Source: Comamonadaceae bacterium | GTDB taxonomy: Bacteria > Pseudomonadota > Gammaproteobacteria > Burkholderiales > Burkholderiaceae_C | Assembly: GCA_947460065.1 (NCBI GenBank) | Contig: CANHGF010000103.1 | Location: forward strand, 1 to 7,773 | Reading direction: 5' to 3' | Length of the DNA: 7,773 nucleotides | Shown: positions 6,940 to 7,773 of the stretch, piece by piece | Layout of the letters: each line of letters opens with the position of its first letter | Numbering within the stretch: the first letter of the stretch is position 1 | The notes under the pieces: generated by a model | Seen by the model: the letters and a program-made list of their open reading frames with translations, nothing else | The model's database searches: none | What the model was told of the DNA's origin: nothing | Position numbers and translations under genes: made by a program

Positions 6940-7773
6940 CAGGCCGCCTCGGTGCGTTGGGCCACCCGCATGACGGCGCTGCGCGCACGCGGGTTGGCAG
7001 CGATCTCGGCGGTAGACGGCATGAGGCGAGGGCCCAGCTCAAGCTTCATGGGCTGGGGCGCAGCCATGGGCGCGCGGCGGTCATAGACCTGGCGCGCATG
7101 GCCGGCCATGAACTGCTTGACGATGCGATCTTCGAGCGAGTGAAAGCTGATCACAACCAAACGACCTTGAGGCTTGAGCACATGCAGCGATGCCTCTAAC
7201 GCCTGCCGCAGCTCTTCAAGCTCGGCATTGATGAAAATCCGAAAAGCTTGGAAGGTGCGCGTGGCGGGGTCCTTGCCAGGCTCGCGGGTCTTGACCGCGC
7301 CAGCCACGACCTGGGCCAGCTCTGCGGTGCTGGCCAGGGGCCCGTGCTGGCCGCGATGACGATCAATCGCCTTTGCAATCGGCCCAGCAAACCGTTCTTC
7401 GCCGTAATCACGGATGACCTCCGTTATTTCCTGCACGGGCGCCTGCGCCAGCCACTGCGCCACCGTCAGCCCCGAGCTGCTGTCCATGCGCATATCGAGC
7501 GGGCCATCGCGCCGGAATGAAAAGCCCCGGCTGGGGTCGTCGATCTGCGGCGAACTCACACCCAGATCCATCAGCAGTCCGTCGCAGCTGGCGGCCGGCA
7601 TGTCGGCCAGTTGTGCAAAGCCAGCGTGACGAATCGAAAAGCGCGAATCCTGCGCCGCCAGCCGCTGGCCCTCGGCCACCGCCTGCGGGTCCTTGTCGAA
7701 GGCCAGCAAGCGCCCCTGGGGCGATAGCGCCGACAGGATGAGTCTGGAATGACCGCCACGACCGAAGGTGGCG
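6939..7773 (-). CDS. rsmH: 16S rRNA (cytosine(1402)-N(4))-methyltransferase RsmH, 5' end outside the window
   Basis: RsmH (MraW) uses S-adenosylmethionine to methylate N4 of C1402 in 16S rRNA, in the decoding centre; it acts in the cytoplasm. About 277 C-terminal residues are present and the frame stays open to the window edge, so roughly the first 30-40 residues of a protein of about 310 are missing. The fragment opens with the SAM-binding loop TFGRGGHS, followed by the acidic strand end LLAFDKDP. Further family motifs are [61 protein letters not shown] and [20 protein letters not shown] at 7709 is not the true start, because conserved sequence continues upstream of it. The stop overlaps the ftsL start by one base (TGATG). 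It is normally the second gene of the cluster, after mraZ, which would lie beyond 7773. Identification is secure; only the N-terminus is unseen. Confidence 0.97.
   Translation of the reverse strand, partial: ATFGRGGHSRLILSALSPQGRLLAFDKDPQAVAEGQRLAAQDSRFSIRHAGFAQLADMPAASCDGLLMDLGVSSPQIDDPSRGFSFRRDGPLDMRMDSSSGLTVAQWLAQAPVQEITEVIRDYGEERFAGPIAKAIDRHRGQHGPLASTAELAQVVAGAVKTREPGKDPATRTFQAFRIFINAELEELRQALEASLHVLKPQGRLVVISFHSLEDRIVKQFMAGHARQVYDRRAPMAAPQPMKLELGPRLMPSTAEIAANPRARSAVMRVAQRTEAA
6947..6950 (-). promoter_or_regulatory. Ribosome-binding site of ftsL
   Basis: GAGG on the minus strand lies seven bases before the ftsL ATG at 6939, within the final codons of rsmH. It is of moderate strength, and initiation may also be helped by ribosomes ending at the overlapping rsmH stop. 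Confidence 0.5.

Noticed and set aside
7707..7709. TTG as a possible rsmH start
   Set aside because: The frame continues upstream to the window edge with the conserved SAM-binding TFGRGGHS motif, so the real start is beyond 7773.
1..7773. A hidden defence, mobile or otherwise new system
   Set aside because: Every base is accounted for by seven standard division and cell-wall genes in the canonical order, with no spare intergenic DNA.

Overview
The window is a tightly packed minus-strand segment of the dcw (division and cell wall) cluster of a GC-rich Gram-negative bacterium. Read in the direction of transcription, from high to low coordinates, it holds rsmH (5' end cut off), ftsL, ftsI, murE, murF, mraY and murD (3' end cut off). 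This is the same order as the canonical proteobacterial cluster. The protein sequences look like a betaproteobacterium of the Burkholderiales, most likely family Comamonadaceae. The main reasons are the style of the MraY N-terminus and its enlarged loop between membrane segments 4 and 5, the AQREHQEFM stretch in MurF, and the WCxRCGA stretch in MurD. The family assignment is from recalled resemblance, not a search. The DNPR motif in MurE indicates meso-diaminopimelate peptidoglycan.

Layout by coordinates: rsmH 6939-7773 (partial), ftsL 6655-6939, ftsI 4925-6658, murE 3426-4928, murF 2035-3429, mraY 863-2041, murD 1-866 (partial). There is no intergenic DNA: all six junctions overlap by 1, 4, 4, 4, 7 and 4 bases. 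I see no RNA gene, mobile element, CRISPR array, promoter or terminator. The promoter would be expected upstream of rsmH, beyond position 7773, and transcription appears to run on past position 1, probably toward ftsW and murG.

The genes form one pathway. MurD adds D-Glu, MurE adds meso-DAP and MurF adds D-Ala-D-Ala to the UDP-MurNAc peptide. MraY moves the product to the lipid carrier as lipid I. FtsI cross-links septal peptidoglycan after flipping and polymerisation, with FtsL as part of the divisome complex that activates septal synthesis. RsmH methylates 16S rRNA and is a customary member of the cluster.

I found no new system here. The one real departure from the textbook cluster is in MurD: an in-frame insert of about 85 residues, rich in Ala, Pro and Glu and free of Lys and Arg, lies between the N-terminal UDP-MurNAc-Ala domain and the ATP-binding P-loop. 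The gradient of Shine-Dalgarno strength across the overlapping starts is a second, minor point.
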